From an uncultured Clostridia bacterium (GTDB lineage Bacteria; Bacillota; Clostridia; Christensenellales; Aristaeellaceae): DNA of 64,000 bases. The DNA lies in the NCBI GenBank assembly GCA_945948915.1, contig CAMFCQ010000003.1, positions 1 through 64,000 of the forward strand. The letters run 5' to 3'. The notes under the pieces are model-generated. The model did no database searches and was not told the DNA's origin. It worked only from the letters and a program-made list of their open reading frames with translations. The position numbers and the translations under genes were made by a program. This document shows positions 24,773 to 33,109 of the stretch, piece by piece. Numbering within the stretch: the stretch's first letter is position 1; each line of letters opens with the position of its first letter.

Positions 24773-24867
24773 TTGTTATGAAAATCTATTCGTATAGTGT
24801 CGTTCTCGGGCACAGAGCCACATGATTTGCGGAACTTTGTCGGTGATGCCGCCGGCAGCATGCCGGT
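24773..24867. repeat. 95-bp intercistronic repeat, copy B
   Basis: Tandem with copy C. It starts TTGTTATG and ends GCCGGCAGCATGCCGGT; it abuts the sdaAA ribosome site. Confidence 0.8.
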
Positions 24868-24962
24868 TTGTTATGTAAATCTTTCCGCAAAGTGTCGTTC
24901 TCGGGCACAGGGCTTCAAGACTCAGAGATCTTTGTCGGTGATGCAACCGGCATCATGCCGGT
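24868..24962. repeat. 95-bp intercistronic repeat, copy C (overlaps the sdaAB 3' end)
   Basis: Tandem with copy B and closer to copy A (2903-2996) in its first half (CTTTCCGCAAAGTGTCGTTC). Its hairpin end encodes the last 16 or so residues of the SdaAB protein. Confidence 0.8.
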
Positions 24963-25622
24963 TTCGGCGGACACGAACGTCACGCCGGTGATGCCCCGGA
25001 TGGCCCGCAGCGTGTCAAGGCTCTCCTCGGGCACGGTCTTGTCCGTCTCGATAATCATGACGGCGCTGCCGCCGGGATAGTCGCGGTACAGGTGCAGCGT
25101 CGCGATGTTCACGCCACCCGCGGCCAGCACGCCCGAAACGTCGCGGACATGGCCCGGCTGGTCGCGGTTCTGCACGATGAGCGTGGGCAGGTCGCCGGAG
25201 AAGCTCACGCGCAGGCCGTTCATCTCCACCACCATGATGCGCCCGCCGCCCAGCGACGAGGCGATCATCGACAGCGACTTGCCGCTTTTGCCCGTCAGCT
25301 CGAGCTTTGCGGTGTTGGGGTGCTCGCCGCTCAGATTCTTGCGCGCAAACGTGCAGCGCATGCCGCATTCCTTGGCGATCGCAAAGCTGACCGGAATTCT
25401 CGCGTCGTCCGTCTGCATGCCCAGCAGGCCTGCGACCAGCGCGCGGTCCGTGCCGTGGCCCTGGCCTGTCGCGGCGAAGGAGCCGGACAGCGTGATTTTC
25501 GCCGCCTGCGGCGTGCCCTCGCCAAGGAGCCTGCGCGCCATGCGGCCGATGCGCACCGCGCCCGCCGTATGCGAGGAGCTTGGGCCGACCATCACCGGGC
25601 CCAGAATATCAAACAGGTTCAT
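24915..25622 (-). CDS. sdaAB: L-serine ammonia-lyase (serine dehydratase), iron-sulfur, beta subunit
   Basis: Beta subunit of the serine dehydratase, 235 aa. The N-terminal part has ILGPVMVGPSSSHTAGAVR, which binds substrate, and GSFAATGQGHGTD. The C-terminal 75 residues form an ACT domain (TLIVQNRDQPGHVRDVSGVL), usually an amino-acid sensor. The protein continues past the normal ACT end into MMPVASPTKISES, which is encoded by the repeat at 24868-24962, so the natural stop codon may have been lost by repeat insertion. ATG 25622 has AAGGGGAATG upstream. Confidence 0.95.
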   Translation of the reverse strand: MNLFDILGPVMVGPSSSHTAGAVRIGRMARRLLGEGTPQAAKITLSGSFAATGQGHGTDRALVAGLLGMQTDDARIPVSFAIAKECGMRCTFARKNLSGEHPNTAKLELTGKSGKSLSMIASSLGGGRIMVVEMNGLRVSFSGDLPTLIVQNRDQPGHVRDVSGVLAAGGVNIATLHLYRDYPGGSAVMIIETDKTVPEESLDTLRAIRGITGVTFVSAETGMMPVASPTKISES

Positions 25623-25637
25623 AAAGCATTCCCCTTT

Positions 25638-25735
25638 GTTTGCTGATTAGGAATATGCGCAAAGAATCGTGCTGCGGGCACCAAGCAGCTTGATCCGATC
25701 AGGCTGTTCGGAAGAGGGGCGGGCACAGCCCGCAT
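25638..25735. repeat. Diverged intercistronic repeat upstream of sdaAB
   Basis: Contains GCGCAAAGAATCGTGCTGCGGGCAC, recalling CCGCAAAGTGTCGTTCTCGGGCAC of copies A and C, split here for length, and ends with the hairpin GCGGGCACAGCCCGC. It sits directly upstream of the sdaAB ribosome site. Confidence 0.45.
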
Positions 25736-25851
25736 GCAATACACAGATGATAGCAGAAATCGAACCCGGATTCAAGGATTTCCCCTCTATGAAAAAGCGC
25801 AATGATGCGTTACAATAAGGATGCACAGGATTCAGGAACAGGATGTGAACC

Positions 25852-26856
25852 ATGTTTTCTCTTTCAAGCGGCGCGTGCCGCCATCTCATTGTCTTTGATC
25901 TGGAATGGAACCAGAGCAGCTATAACCCGAATCACCGCATGCCGCACGAGATCATCGAGATCGGCGCGTGCCGCGTGGACAGGGACTATCATGTCGTGGA
26001 TACCTTCTCCCGGCTGATTCAGCCCAGACTCTACAAGCGCCTGGACAAGCACATCAAAAAGGTGACCGGCATGACCGAGGAGGAGCTGGCAGGCGGCCAG
26101 CCGTTTGACTGCGTGTTTGCCGATTTCATCGCCTGGTGCGGCGGGGACGCGCAGCTGGTGACCTGGGGCCGGGATGACTTCCCGGTGCTGCGGCGCAACG
26201 CCGCTTTCCATCAGTGCCCCATGCCCTTTGAGCCGCCGATTGACGCGCAGCTGGTGTTCGGCAGCGCGTGCCTGGGCTCCCTGGCGCAGCAGATGAACCT
26301 GCACGCAGCGATGGAGCACCAGAATATCGTCCTGGAGGTACCGGCGCACCGCGCGGTGTACGACGCCCAGTGCACCGCGGCGCTGCTTGCCTCCATCGAC
26401 AAGGCCGTTCTGGCTATGCCGGAGGACAGACGCGCGCAGCTGCATGCGACGATTGAAAAGGAAGCGCGCATCGCCTCGAGCGTGCTGCTTTCCCTGCCCA
26501 CCCGGCATGTCTATCAGACCGACGCGCTGGCGGACGAGCGGCTCATGAACATCGCCTGCCCCAAATGCGGGCGGCGCACGGCGTTTGATACGCCCTGGTT
26601 TGACAGCGGACGGGAAAAGTACATGGCGCTCTCCCGCTGCCCGCAGCACGGCATGGCCCTGGGCCAGATGCACTTCAAGCGCGCGCAGAGCGGCGCGCTC
26701 GTCATGCATCAGCGCGTCTATGCCGCCAGCGAGCAGGAGATCGACGATGTGCGCGAGCGCTACCGTCTCTATCAGCTGACGCCCCCGCGCAAGCGCCATC
26801 ACCGGCTGAATATGGAGGATGCCGTGGCCAAAATGGGCGCAAAGCCAAACGAATGA
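25852..26856 (+). CDS. DEDDh 3'-5' exonuclease (RNase T/KapD-like) with C-terminal zinc ribbon-like part
   Basis: A 334-aa protein. Residues 10-185 form a DEDDh exonuclease: IVFDLEWNQ (first Asp-Glu), a middle Asp in TWGRDDFPVL and HRAVYDAQ (His and last Asp). The C-terminal part adds CPKCGRRTAF and a later CPQH, which may form a zinc site, then a basic tail (PPRKRHHRLN). KapD-type enzymes trim RNA 3' ends; the target here is unknown. ATG 25852 has CAGGAT upstream. A bidirectional terminator separates it from the convergent XRE gene. Confidence 0.82.
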   Translation: MFSLSSGACRHLIVFDLEWNQSSYNPNHRMPHEIIEIGACRVDRDYHVVDTFSRLIQPRLYKRLDKHIKKVTGMTEEELAGGQPFDCVFADFIAWCGGDAQLVTWGRDDFPVLRRNAAFHQCPMPFEPPIDAQLVFGSACLGSLAQQMNLHAAMEHQNIVLEVPAHRAVYDAQCTAALLASIDKAVLAMPEDRRAQLHATIEKEARIASSVLLSLPTRHVYQTDALADERLMNIACPKCGRRTAFDTPWFDSGREKYMALSRCPQHGMALGQMHFKRAQSGALVMHQRVYAASEQEIDDVRERYRLYQLTPPRKRHHRLNMEDAVAKMGAKPNE

Positions 26857-26896
26857 ATGTGCGCGCGAAATGGGGCTCTGCGCGCCGATGAAGCAA

Positions 26897-26931
26897 AAGA
26901 AAAAAGCGCCGCATTCCGACGCTTTTTCTTA
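26897..26931. terminator. Bidirectional terminator between convergent genes
   Basis: AGAAAAAAGCG and CGCTTTTTCTT arms around a short loop give T-runs on both strands. Confidence 0.75.
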
Positions 26932-26951
26932 TCAGGATTCATCATCCGCTG

Positions 26952-27242
26952 TCAATCCAGACCCAGATGGTTCTCGATTCTGGAGACGCGCATCGCCAGG
27001 TTTTCATCGGCGGAATCCGACATCTTCGTCGTCTTCTTCGCTTCCGTTCTCGCCAGCAGGTAATCGCAGGAGACATCCAGCGTATCGGCAAGAAGGCACA
27101 GCGTTTCAAGGCTCGGCTGTCTGAGGCCGCGCTCGTAAAGCCCGACGGTGTTGAGGCTCTTTCCGATCACATCCGCCAGGGCTTGTTGGCTCATATGTTT
27201 GGCTGTGCGTGCAGCTTTGAGACGCTCACCAAACTGGATCAT
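26952..27242 (-). CDS. Small XRE family regulator
   Basis: A 96-aa protein whose first 65 residues are a helix-turn-helix (KHMSQQALADVIGKSLNTVG, then YERGLRQPSLETLCLLADTL, DVSCDYLL). The rest is a short charged helix. ATG 27242 follows GAGGAGGTG. It is divergent from the acyltransferase gene and could regulate it or itself. Probable promoter on the minus strand: TAGACG (27324-27329), 16 bp, TATACT (27302-27307). Confidence 0.85.
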   Translation of the reverse strand: MIQFGERLKAARTAKHMSQQALADVIGKSLNTVGLYERGLRQPSLETLCLLADTLDVSCDYLLARTEAKKTTKMSDSADENLAMRVSRIENHLGLD

Positions 27243-27411
27243 ATTGACACCTCCTCATTCGGCTGTTCGCAGGTTTTATCCGCATTCAGCCTGTCACCTT
27301 AAGTATACGGTTCATTTTCTGATCGTCTACTGACAAAAATGATGTATTTTGCGGAGATCAACACTATTTTTCCATTTTTAGGTCGTTTTATGTTTAGAAA
27401 ATTTTGAACAA

Positions 27412-27441
27412 TGACTTGCTTTTTCATGTATATCATATAAT
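27412..27441 (+). promoter_or_regulatory. Probable promoter of the acyltransferase gene
   Basis: TGACTT (27412-27417), 18-bp spacer, TATAAT (27436-27441), leaving a GC-rich leader of about 90 nt before the start codon. Confidence 0.5.
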
Positions 27442-27534
27442 GTTTAATGGCTTTGCAGGCCCGCCGGAAGGCCGCGGCGGCAGGCTGTCATGGATCGGAA
27501 ACCGTCCTTTTTCCGGACGCTGATGAGGTGAGTT

Positions 27535-28671
27535 ATGGAAAACCGTCTATCCGCCCGCGAGGGTGAAAACATGGTCATGCGCGCGCTGTACCTGATGGCC
27601 ATCGTGCTGGTTGTGGACGGCCACACGACGCTTGGCGACATGTTCTCCATGGGCGGCCTGTTCAGGTATTACTCCTTTCATCTGATGCTCTTTGCCTTTG
27701 GCGCCGGGTATTTCTTCAGGTTCCACGGCGGCGTGCTGCACGACCTTGCCGCGCGGGCCAGGCGACTGCTCGTGCCGCTGTACATCTGGAACGCCGTTTA
27801 CGGCGTGGGCGCGGCGCTGCTTCGCCGCTTCGGCGGGTTTGAAATCGGTGAGCCGCTGAGCCTGTACACGCTGCTGCTTGCCCCCATCCTCGACGGCGAG
27901 CACTTCGTCTGGAACCTTGGCTCATGGTTCATCTTCCCGCTGCTGCTGACGCAGGTGATCTACAGCCTCATCCGCCGCGCGGCAAAGGCCTGCTGGCGCG
28001 ACAATGAGGTCATCACGTTCGTGATCTGCCTGCTGCTGGGCAGCGCCGCCGTCGAGCTGTGCCACGCGGGCCGCCAGGACGTGCTGCCTCTGTTTTTAAA
28101 CCGCACGCTGATCCTGCTGCCGGGCTACGCCGGCGGACAGCTCTACCGCCGCAGGCTGGAGCGGCACGACACGCTGCCCACCGCGCCGTATCTGACCGGC
28201 ATTGTCATCCTGCGCGCGCTGCTGTGCGTGCGCTATGAGAACCTGGCGTATCTGCTCTCCTCCTGCACCTATTTCACCTGCGGGGCGTTTGGCGTGTACT
28301 TTGGCGCAGCGCTGGCCATCGCCTTCTTCCTGCGCATTGCGCGGCTGCTGGCGCCGCATGTGGCCGGAAGCCGCCTGGCGCTGTACGCCAGCCGCCATAC
28401 GTTCGACATCATGATGCACCATTTCATAGGCTTTTTCGCGCTCAACAGCGTCTTTCTGATCCTGAACGCGCTGGGCGTGGGCGCGGCGGATTTCTCGGTC
28501 AGGAGCTTCCGCACGGATTACGCCTACAACTACGCGCCGGGCGGGCGCGGCGAGTGGGATGTGCTGTATCTGCTTGCGGGCATTTTCTTCTCCCTGGGCA
28601 TCGCGCTTGTGACGGACAGGATCAAGGCGCTGTATCAAAAGCGGAAGCATGGAAATCCGAAGAACGAGTAA
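27535..28671 (+). CDS. Membrane acyltransferase 3-like protein
   Basis: A 378-aa integral membrane protein with about ten hydrophobic segments. The pattern of an early His in VVDGHTTLGD, then ARRLLVPLYIWNAVYG and later HTFDIMMHHFIGFFAL fits the acyltransferase 3 family, which O-acetylates or otherwise acylates extracellular glycans. ATG 27535 follows GAGGTGAG. It stands alone between a divergent XRE regulator and a convergent membrane-protein gene. The acceptor is unknown; family assignment is reasonably but not fully certain. Confidence 0.75.
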   Translation: MENRLSAREGENMVMRALYLMAIVLVVDGHTTLGDMFSMGGLFRYYSFHLMLFAFGAGYFFRFHGGVLHDLAARARRLLVPLYIWNAVYGVGAALLRRFGGFEIGEPLSLYTLLLAPILDGEHFVWNLGSWFIFPLLLTQVIYSLIRRAAKACWRDNEVITFVICLLLGSAAVELCHAGRQDVLPLFLNRTLILLPGYAGGQLYRRRLERHDTLPTAPYLTGIVILRALLCVRYENLAYLLSSCTYFTCGAFGVYFGAALAIAFFLRIARLLAPHVAGSRLALYASRHTFDIMMHHFIGFFALNSVFLILNALGVGAADFSVRSFRTDYAYNYAPGGRGEWDVLYLLAGIFFSLGIALVTDRIKALYQKRKHGNPKNE

Positions 28672-28674
28672 TAC

Positions 28675-28713
28675 AAAAAAGATGCGGGAAAGCAGACCTT
28701 CCCGCATCTTTTT
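28675..28713. terminator. Bidirectional terminator
   Basis: AAGATGCGGGAA and TTCCCGCATCTT with flanking A and T runs, between two convergent genes. Confidence 0.9.
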
Positions 28714-28736
28714 CAGTTTGCCTGAATTTGTGCAGT

Positions 28737-29525
28737 TCATTTCCGGCTGGCCTTGAGCCTGCGGATGTCCTGGCGCAGCGCTTCCTCGCGGCTGTTGATT
28801 TCCTGGCGCAGCTCCAGCGCCTTTCTCCTGGCCTCCGCCTTCAGGCGCAGCCGTTCGGCTTTCATGTCCGAGAGCAGCTGGTTGCTGTACAGCCTGGCAT
28901 ACGGGAATGCGCGCAGCGTGCGGCGCACCAGCCTGCCCTGCTCAACCAGCCTTTCGCGCACGGCACGCGTGATGCTCTCCGTATCGTCGGCGTGGTTGAG
29001 GTTGGCGGCGATGCGGATCTTGCCCAGTACATGCATGGAGATGATCAGATCGACCAGCATGGCGGCGGACAGCCCCGCGCACAGCGCGCTTCGCACCTGC
29101 GCGCTGAGCATGCCGAACACGCCGAAAAAGAACGGCTTGACCCAGTAGACGATCATCAGGCCCAGCAGGCCGAACGGGATGAGCGTGCCGGCACAGATGC
29201 GGCCGTTGAGGTTGAACGGCTTCTGGCTGTAATCCCACCAGCGCGCGTGGAACAGCTTTTCCATCGCATAGCTGGTGACATATTCCAGCAGGCCGCACAC
29301 CAGCAGTGCCAGAGCGAACACGGCCAGCGGATCGCCGGAAAACCGCGAGAGCAGACGGCAGATCGTGACCGCGCCGAAGCCGTAGATCGGGCAGTACGGG
29401 CCGATCAGAAAGCCGCGGTTGATGAAGCGGCGAAACTGCGCGAACTGGCAGATGACCTCCATGAGCCAGCCCAGAAAGGCGCAGGCAAAGAACAGCAGAA
29501 TGGTGTTTTCGATTTCGATGCGCAT
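28737..29525 (-). CDS. CmpB-like membrane protein (putative ABC transporter permease family)
   Basis: A 262-aa protein. Residues 1-160 contain five hydrophobic helices and the family pattern FLGWLMEVICQF, FINRGFLIGPYCPIYGFGA and WWDYSQKPFNLNGRIC. The C-terminal 100 residues form a charged, probably coiled-coil tail (MKAERLRLKAEARRKALELR). Members are called putative ABC permeases but no ATPase is adjacent and their function is not established. ATG 29525 is chosen because GGAGGGG lies nine bases upstream; the ATG nine bases before is too close to that site. Confidence 0.8.
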   Translation of the reverse strand: MRIEIENTILLFFACAFLGWLMEVICQFAQFRRFINRGFLIGPYCPIYGFGAVTICRLLSRFSGDPLAVFALALLVCGLLEYVTSYAMEKLFHARWWDYSQKPFNLNGRICAGTLIPFGLLGLMIVYWVKPFFFGVFGMLSAQVRSALCAGLSAAMLVDLIISMHVLGKIRIAANLNHADDTESITRAVRERLVEQGRLVRRTLRAFPYARLYSNQLLSDMKAERLRLKAEARRKALELRQEINSREEALRQDIRRLKASRK

Positions 29526-29825
29526 GATGTCCATCCCCTCCGGCGGATTGCGCCTGCACGGCGCATCTGCATTGATTATCGTCATGATAAGGCAAAACGC
29601 GCGCCATTTCAACAGACAATTTGGGCATCGTGTCCGTCATCCGCATCCGGTCAGTCCGTTCACGCCGGCGTACATGCGAAAGTTTTGCCGATTGACCGGC
29701 GACTTTTTGTTCAGAATCGTTGACTTTTCGATCGAATCCCCATAAAATATTGACAGGAACTTCTGACAAGGAAGTTCTCTTTGCCATACCTCATCAAATG
29801 ATTGCGATGCGAGGGGCGGTACCTG

Positions 29826-31004
29826 ATGAAGGCGGTCTATATCCCTGTCGGCGCGGCTGGCCATGTGCTCTCGTCGCTGCCGATGGTCGGCGAGCTGGTG
29901 TCCCGCGGCGTGGACGTCATGTACTTCGCGCCGGAGAGCATCCGTGCGCAGGTGGAAGAGACGGGCGCGATCTTTTCCGCGATACCTGCTGTCGCCGCCA
30001 AGGATAACAGCGTGGAATGCGGTCAGGACTTCATTGCCGGATTGCCGCTCGTCTTTTTGGGCGAGGCGGACGGCGTGATAGACACCATCCTGCCCGCGTG
30101 CGAGGCGTTCCGCCCGGACGTGGTCATCACGGACGAACTGGCGCTGGCCGGGCGGCTGGTCGCGGCAAAGCTGCGTCTGCCGATGGTGATGGTCTTTACC
30201 AGCTTTGCGCCGTGTGAGCAGTTTTCCATCTGCCGCTTCTGGCCGGAGTACACGGACGCGCATCCCGCGCGCGCCGCGGCCCGCAGGCTTGCCGAGAAGT
30301 TCACCCGCAAATACGGCGTGCGCCACATGGACATCTACGAGATCTTTGAGGCGACGGGCGATCTGAACATCTCCACGCTCACGCGCGATTTCCAGCCGGG
30401 CGGAGAGACGTTCGGCGACAACTTCCTCTTTGCCGGCGCACAGATCGGCCCGCGGCCCGAAAACGGCACCTGGCAGCCGCCGCAGAACGGCAGGCCGCTC
30501 CTGTACACGTCGCTGGGGTCGCTGTTCAACAACTGGCCGGAGTTTTATCAGATGCTCTTCCCGGTCGTCCAGGATATGGAGATCAACGTGCTGTGCGCGC
30601 TGGGCAAGGCGCTGAGGCCCGAGGATCTGGGCGAGATCCCGGACAATGTGGAGCTTGTCCCCTTTGCGCCGCAGCTGGACGTGCTCAGGAACGCGGATTA
30701 CTTCATCACCCACGCCGGAACCGGCAGCGCGATGGAGGCCATGTATTACGGCGTGCCGTGCGTGTGCATCCCGCAGATGGACGAGCAGCAGCTCACCGCC
30801 CGGCAGATGGTCCGCCTGGGCGTGGCCAGCACGAGCATGGTGCGCGCCGAGACGACGGAGGAATCCCTGCGCGACGCGCTGACGCGGCTGATGACGGAGC
30901 CGCATTACCGCGAGAACGCGCAAAAGCTCTCGCGCATCATGCGCGAAACGGGCGGCAGCGCCTGTGCGGCGAAGGCGATCATCGAGTTCATGGAAAACAG
31001 ATGA
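29826..31004 (+). CDS. GT1 family glycosyltransferase (MGT/UGT-like)
   Basis: A 392-aa GT-B fold enzyme. The N-terminal lobe begins MKAVYIPVGAAGHVLSSLPM, with the His typical of glycosyltransferases of natural products. The C-terminal lobe has LLYTSLGSLFNNWPEF and the donor motif THAGTGSAMEAMYYGVPCV with PQMDEQQLTARQM. Such enzymes glycosylate small hydrophobic molecules, including macrolides or lipids. ATG 29826 follows GAGGGGCGG. It precedes glgA by 60 bases on the same strand, so they may be co-transcribed, but a functional link is unclear. Confidence 0.85.
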   Translation: MKAVYIPVGAAGHVLSSLPMVGELVSRGVDVMYFAPESIRAQVEETGAIFSAIPAVAAKDNSVECGQDFIAGLPLVFLGEADGVIDTILPACEAFRPDVVITDELALAGRLVAAKLRLPMVMVFTSFAPCEQFSICRFWPEYTDAHPARAAARRLAEKFTRKYGVRHMDIYEIFEATGDLNISTLTRDFQPGGETFGDNFLFAGAQIGPRPENGTWQPPQNGRPLLYTSLGSLFNNWPEFYQMLFPVVQDMEINVLCALGKALRPEDLGEIPDNVELVPFAPQLDVLRNADYFITHAGTGSAMEAMYYGVPCVCIPQMDEQQLTARQMVRLGVASTSMVRAETTEESLRDALTRLMTEPHYRENAQKLSRIMRETGGSACAAKAIIEFMENR

Positions 31005-31064
31005 CCGATCAGGCAGGTTAAGTGCAGCTTCGAATATATATCCACCACGAAAGGAGACCTTCCC

Positions 31065-32882
31065 ATGAACATTCTGTTTGTCACCAGCGAATGTGCGCCT
31101 TTCAGCAAATCCGGCGGCCTGGCGGACGTTGCGTTCTCCCTTCCGCCGGCCCTCAAGCAAGCCGGCGACAACATCGAGATCATCGTTCCATACTACAAGA
31201 TGACCCGTGACCGCTTTGAGGACGAGATTAAATTCGTCAAGAAGTGCACCTGCTGGCTTGGCGAGCGCCAGATCGAATACGGCCTGTGCCGCGGCGAGCT
31301 GAACGGCGTGACCGTCTGGTTCATCGAGCATGAGCATTTCTTCCATCGCCCGCGCCTGTACGGCTACGGCGACGATTCGCTGCGCTTTGCGTTCTTCTCC
31401 CGCGCGGTGATCGATCTGATCGGCCAGCTGACCTTTATCCCGGACATCCTGCACTGCAACGACTGGGAGACGGCGCTGTCCATCATCTATCTCAAGAACG
31501 ACGCTGTGCTGCGCGATGAGCTCAAGCCGATCAAGAGCGTGTACACCATTCACAACATCGCCTATCAGGGCCAGTTTGGCAGCAGCGAGCTGACCGGTAC
31601 CTTCGGCCTGCCGTGGGGCTGGTACGACGGCGGCCTGGGCTATGAGTTTGAGGGCCGCAAGGATATCAACCTGATGAAGGGCGCAATGCTCATGGCGGAT
31701 GCGGTCTCCACCGTCTCGCCGACCTACGCGCGCGAACTGCACCATCCGACTTACGGCATGGGCCTGCAGGGCGTGGTGGACATGGTCAATCACAAGCTCT
31801 ATGGCATCCTCAACGGCATCGACGTGGTGCACTACGACCCGTCCATCGATCCGCTGATTCCCTATAAATTCTCCTCCCGCGACCGCTCCGGCAAGGCGCT
31901 GTGCAAGCGCGAGATCCAGCGCATGTTCGGCCTGTCCGAGGAGCCGGAATGGCCGCTGCTGGCCAGCGTCGCGCGCCTGGTGGAGCAGAAGGGCATCGAG
32001 CTCATCAAGCAGATTCTGCCGCAGCTGATGGAGATGGGCGTGCAGCTCATCGTCTTTGGCCAGGGCGATCAGAAGTACATCGACTATTTCAACTGGGCCA
32101 AGCAGAACTGGCCGGGCCAGCTCGGCTTCTCCAGCGATTACAACGAGCCGATGGCCAGCAAGATCTTCGCCGGTGCGGACATGTACCTCATGCCCTCCCG
32201 CTTTGAGCCGTGCGGCCTGTCCCAGATGATGGCCATGCGCTACGGCACCGTTCCGATCGTCCACGAGACCGGCGGCCTGAAGGACTCCGTGCGCGCCTAC
32301 AAGGACTTTGACGGCATCGGCGACGGCTTCGCCTTCTCGGAATATACGGCCAAGGATCTCCTTCTCGCCATTCAGGAGGCGGTTAAGCTCTACTTCAGCA
32401 ACGAGACCATGTTTGACAAGCTGCGCAGGCGCTGCATGGAGAAGGACTTCTCCTGGGACAAGAGCGCCCAGCAGTATCAGTCCATGTACACCGACATCTG
32501 CGGCAGCACCGGAGCGGGCGAATACATCTCCTTCCAGGATGCGTTTGATCAGCTCAAGCACTGCTACGAGGAGAATGACCGCATCAACAAGTACCGGCAC
32601 GCTGACAAGATCCGCAAGGACTATCACCGCGTGATCCAGATCGAGATCGTGGGCCGCGGCGCCGGCTTCTTCCATGTGGAATTTGCGGGCGGCGAGCTGG
32701 CCGTGCGTCCCGAGCCGCGCCCGGACGCCGAGGCGTTCATCGAGTGCAGCTTTGACAATCTGCTGGCTATGGCCCGCGGCTTTGTCACCACCGACAAGCT
32801 CTACCTCACCGGCCAGCTCCGTCTGTCCGGCAACCTGTCCAAGGGCTTTGAGGCGCGCAATCTGCTCACGCCGGCCAAGTAA
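31065..32882 (+). CDS. glgA: Glycogen synthase (GT5) with C-terminal SCP2-like domain
   Basis: A 605-aa ADP-glucose-type glycogen synthase. Residues 1-480 are the GT5 enzyme: SECAPFSKSGGLADVAFSLP at the N-terminus, HCNDWETAL, YTIHNIAYQGQF, and the C-terminal MPSRFEPCGLSQMMAMRYGT. Usual bacterial GlgA proteins end near there. The extra 110 residues (GRGAGFFHVEFAGGELAV, FIECSFDNLLAMARG, KLYLTGQLRLSGNLSKGFE) match the pattern of SCP2 sterol-carrier-like domains, which bind lipids or hydrophobic ligands. ATG 31065 follows GAAAGGAG. A terminator follows. No other glycogen genes are in the window. Confidence 0.9.
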   Translation: MNILFVTSECAPFSKSGGLADVAFSLPPALKQAGDNIEIIVPYYKMTRDRFEDEIKFVKKCTCWLGERQIEYGLCRGELNGVTVWFIEHEHFFHRPRLYGYGDDSLRFAFFSRAVIDLIGQLTFIPDILHCNDWETALSIIYLKNDAVLRDELKPIKSVYTIHNIAYQGQFGSSELTGTFGLPWGWYDGGLGYEFEGRKDINLMKGAMLMADAVSTVSPTYARELHHPTYGMGLQGVVDMVNHKLYGILNGIDVVHYDPSIDPLIPYKFSSRDRSGKALCKREIQRMFGLSEEPEWPLLASVARLVEQKGIELIKQILPQLMEMGVQLIVFGQGDQKYIDYFNWAKQNWPGQLGFSSDYNEPMASKIFAGADMYLMPSRFEPCGLSQMMAMRYGTVPIVHETGGLKDSVRAYKDFDGIGDGFAFSEYTAKDLLLAIQEAVKLYFSNETMFDKLRRRCMEKDFSWDKSAQQYQSMYTDICGSTGAGEYISFQDAFDQLKHCYEENDRINKYRHADKIRKDYHRVIQIEIVGRGAGFFHVEFAGGELAVRPEPRPDAEAFIECSFDNLLAMARGFVTTDKLYLTGQLRLSGNLSKGFEARNLLTPAK

Positions 32883-32891
32883 ACTGCACAC

Positions 32892-32936
32892 AAAAGAGGC
32901 TCATGCTTTTGCTTCAAAGCATGGGCCTTTTCTCTT
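32892..32936 (+). terminator. Terminator of glgA
   Basis: AAAAGAGGCTCATGCTTT and AAAGCATGGGCCTTTTCTCT pair with one or two G-T pairs; the 3' arm itself contains TTTT. Confidence 0.75.
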
Positions 32937-33109
32937 GATTCTGTTCGTCCTCCATCCGCGCAAGGCCGTGCCGGCTGCGGCGTGTCTGCGCGGGAATTTT
33001 TGCACATGGTCAGATTTTTTTGCGTCCGGCCGAAAGATTGGCCCGGCTTCATACGTCATATTCAATACAGGGAAAAACGGAAGGAAAATGAAAAGGAGGA
33101 AAATCTTAC

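Noticed and set aside
24773-24962. Tandem riboswitch (glycine-type) before sdaAA
   Set aside because: Tandem copies upstream of an amino-acid gene are suggestive, but the sequence has none of the conserved glycine-aptamer blocks, and another copy sits before an ABC permease. I keep it as an unnamed repeat.
25755-25790. TCGAACCCGGATTCAA resembling a tRNA T-arm on the minus strand
   Set aside because: No acceptor, D or anticodon arm can be folded around it.
29637-32891. 1084-codon minus-strand frame across the two glycosyltransferase genes
   Set aside because: Shadow of the plus-strand UGT-like and glgA genes, which both have family motifs and ribosome sites.
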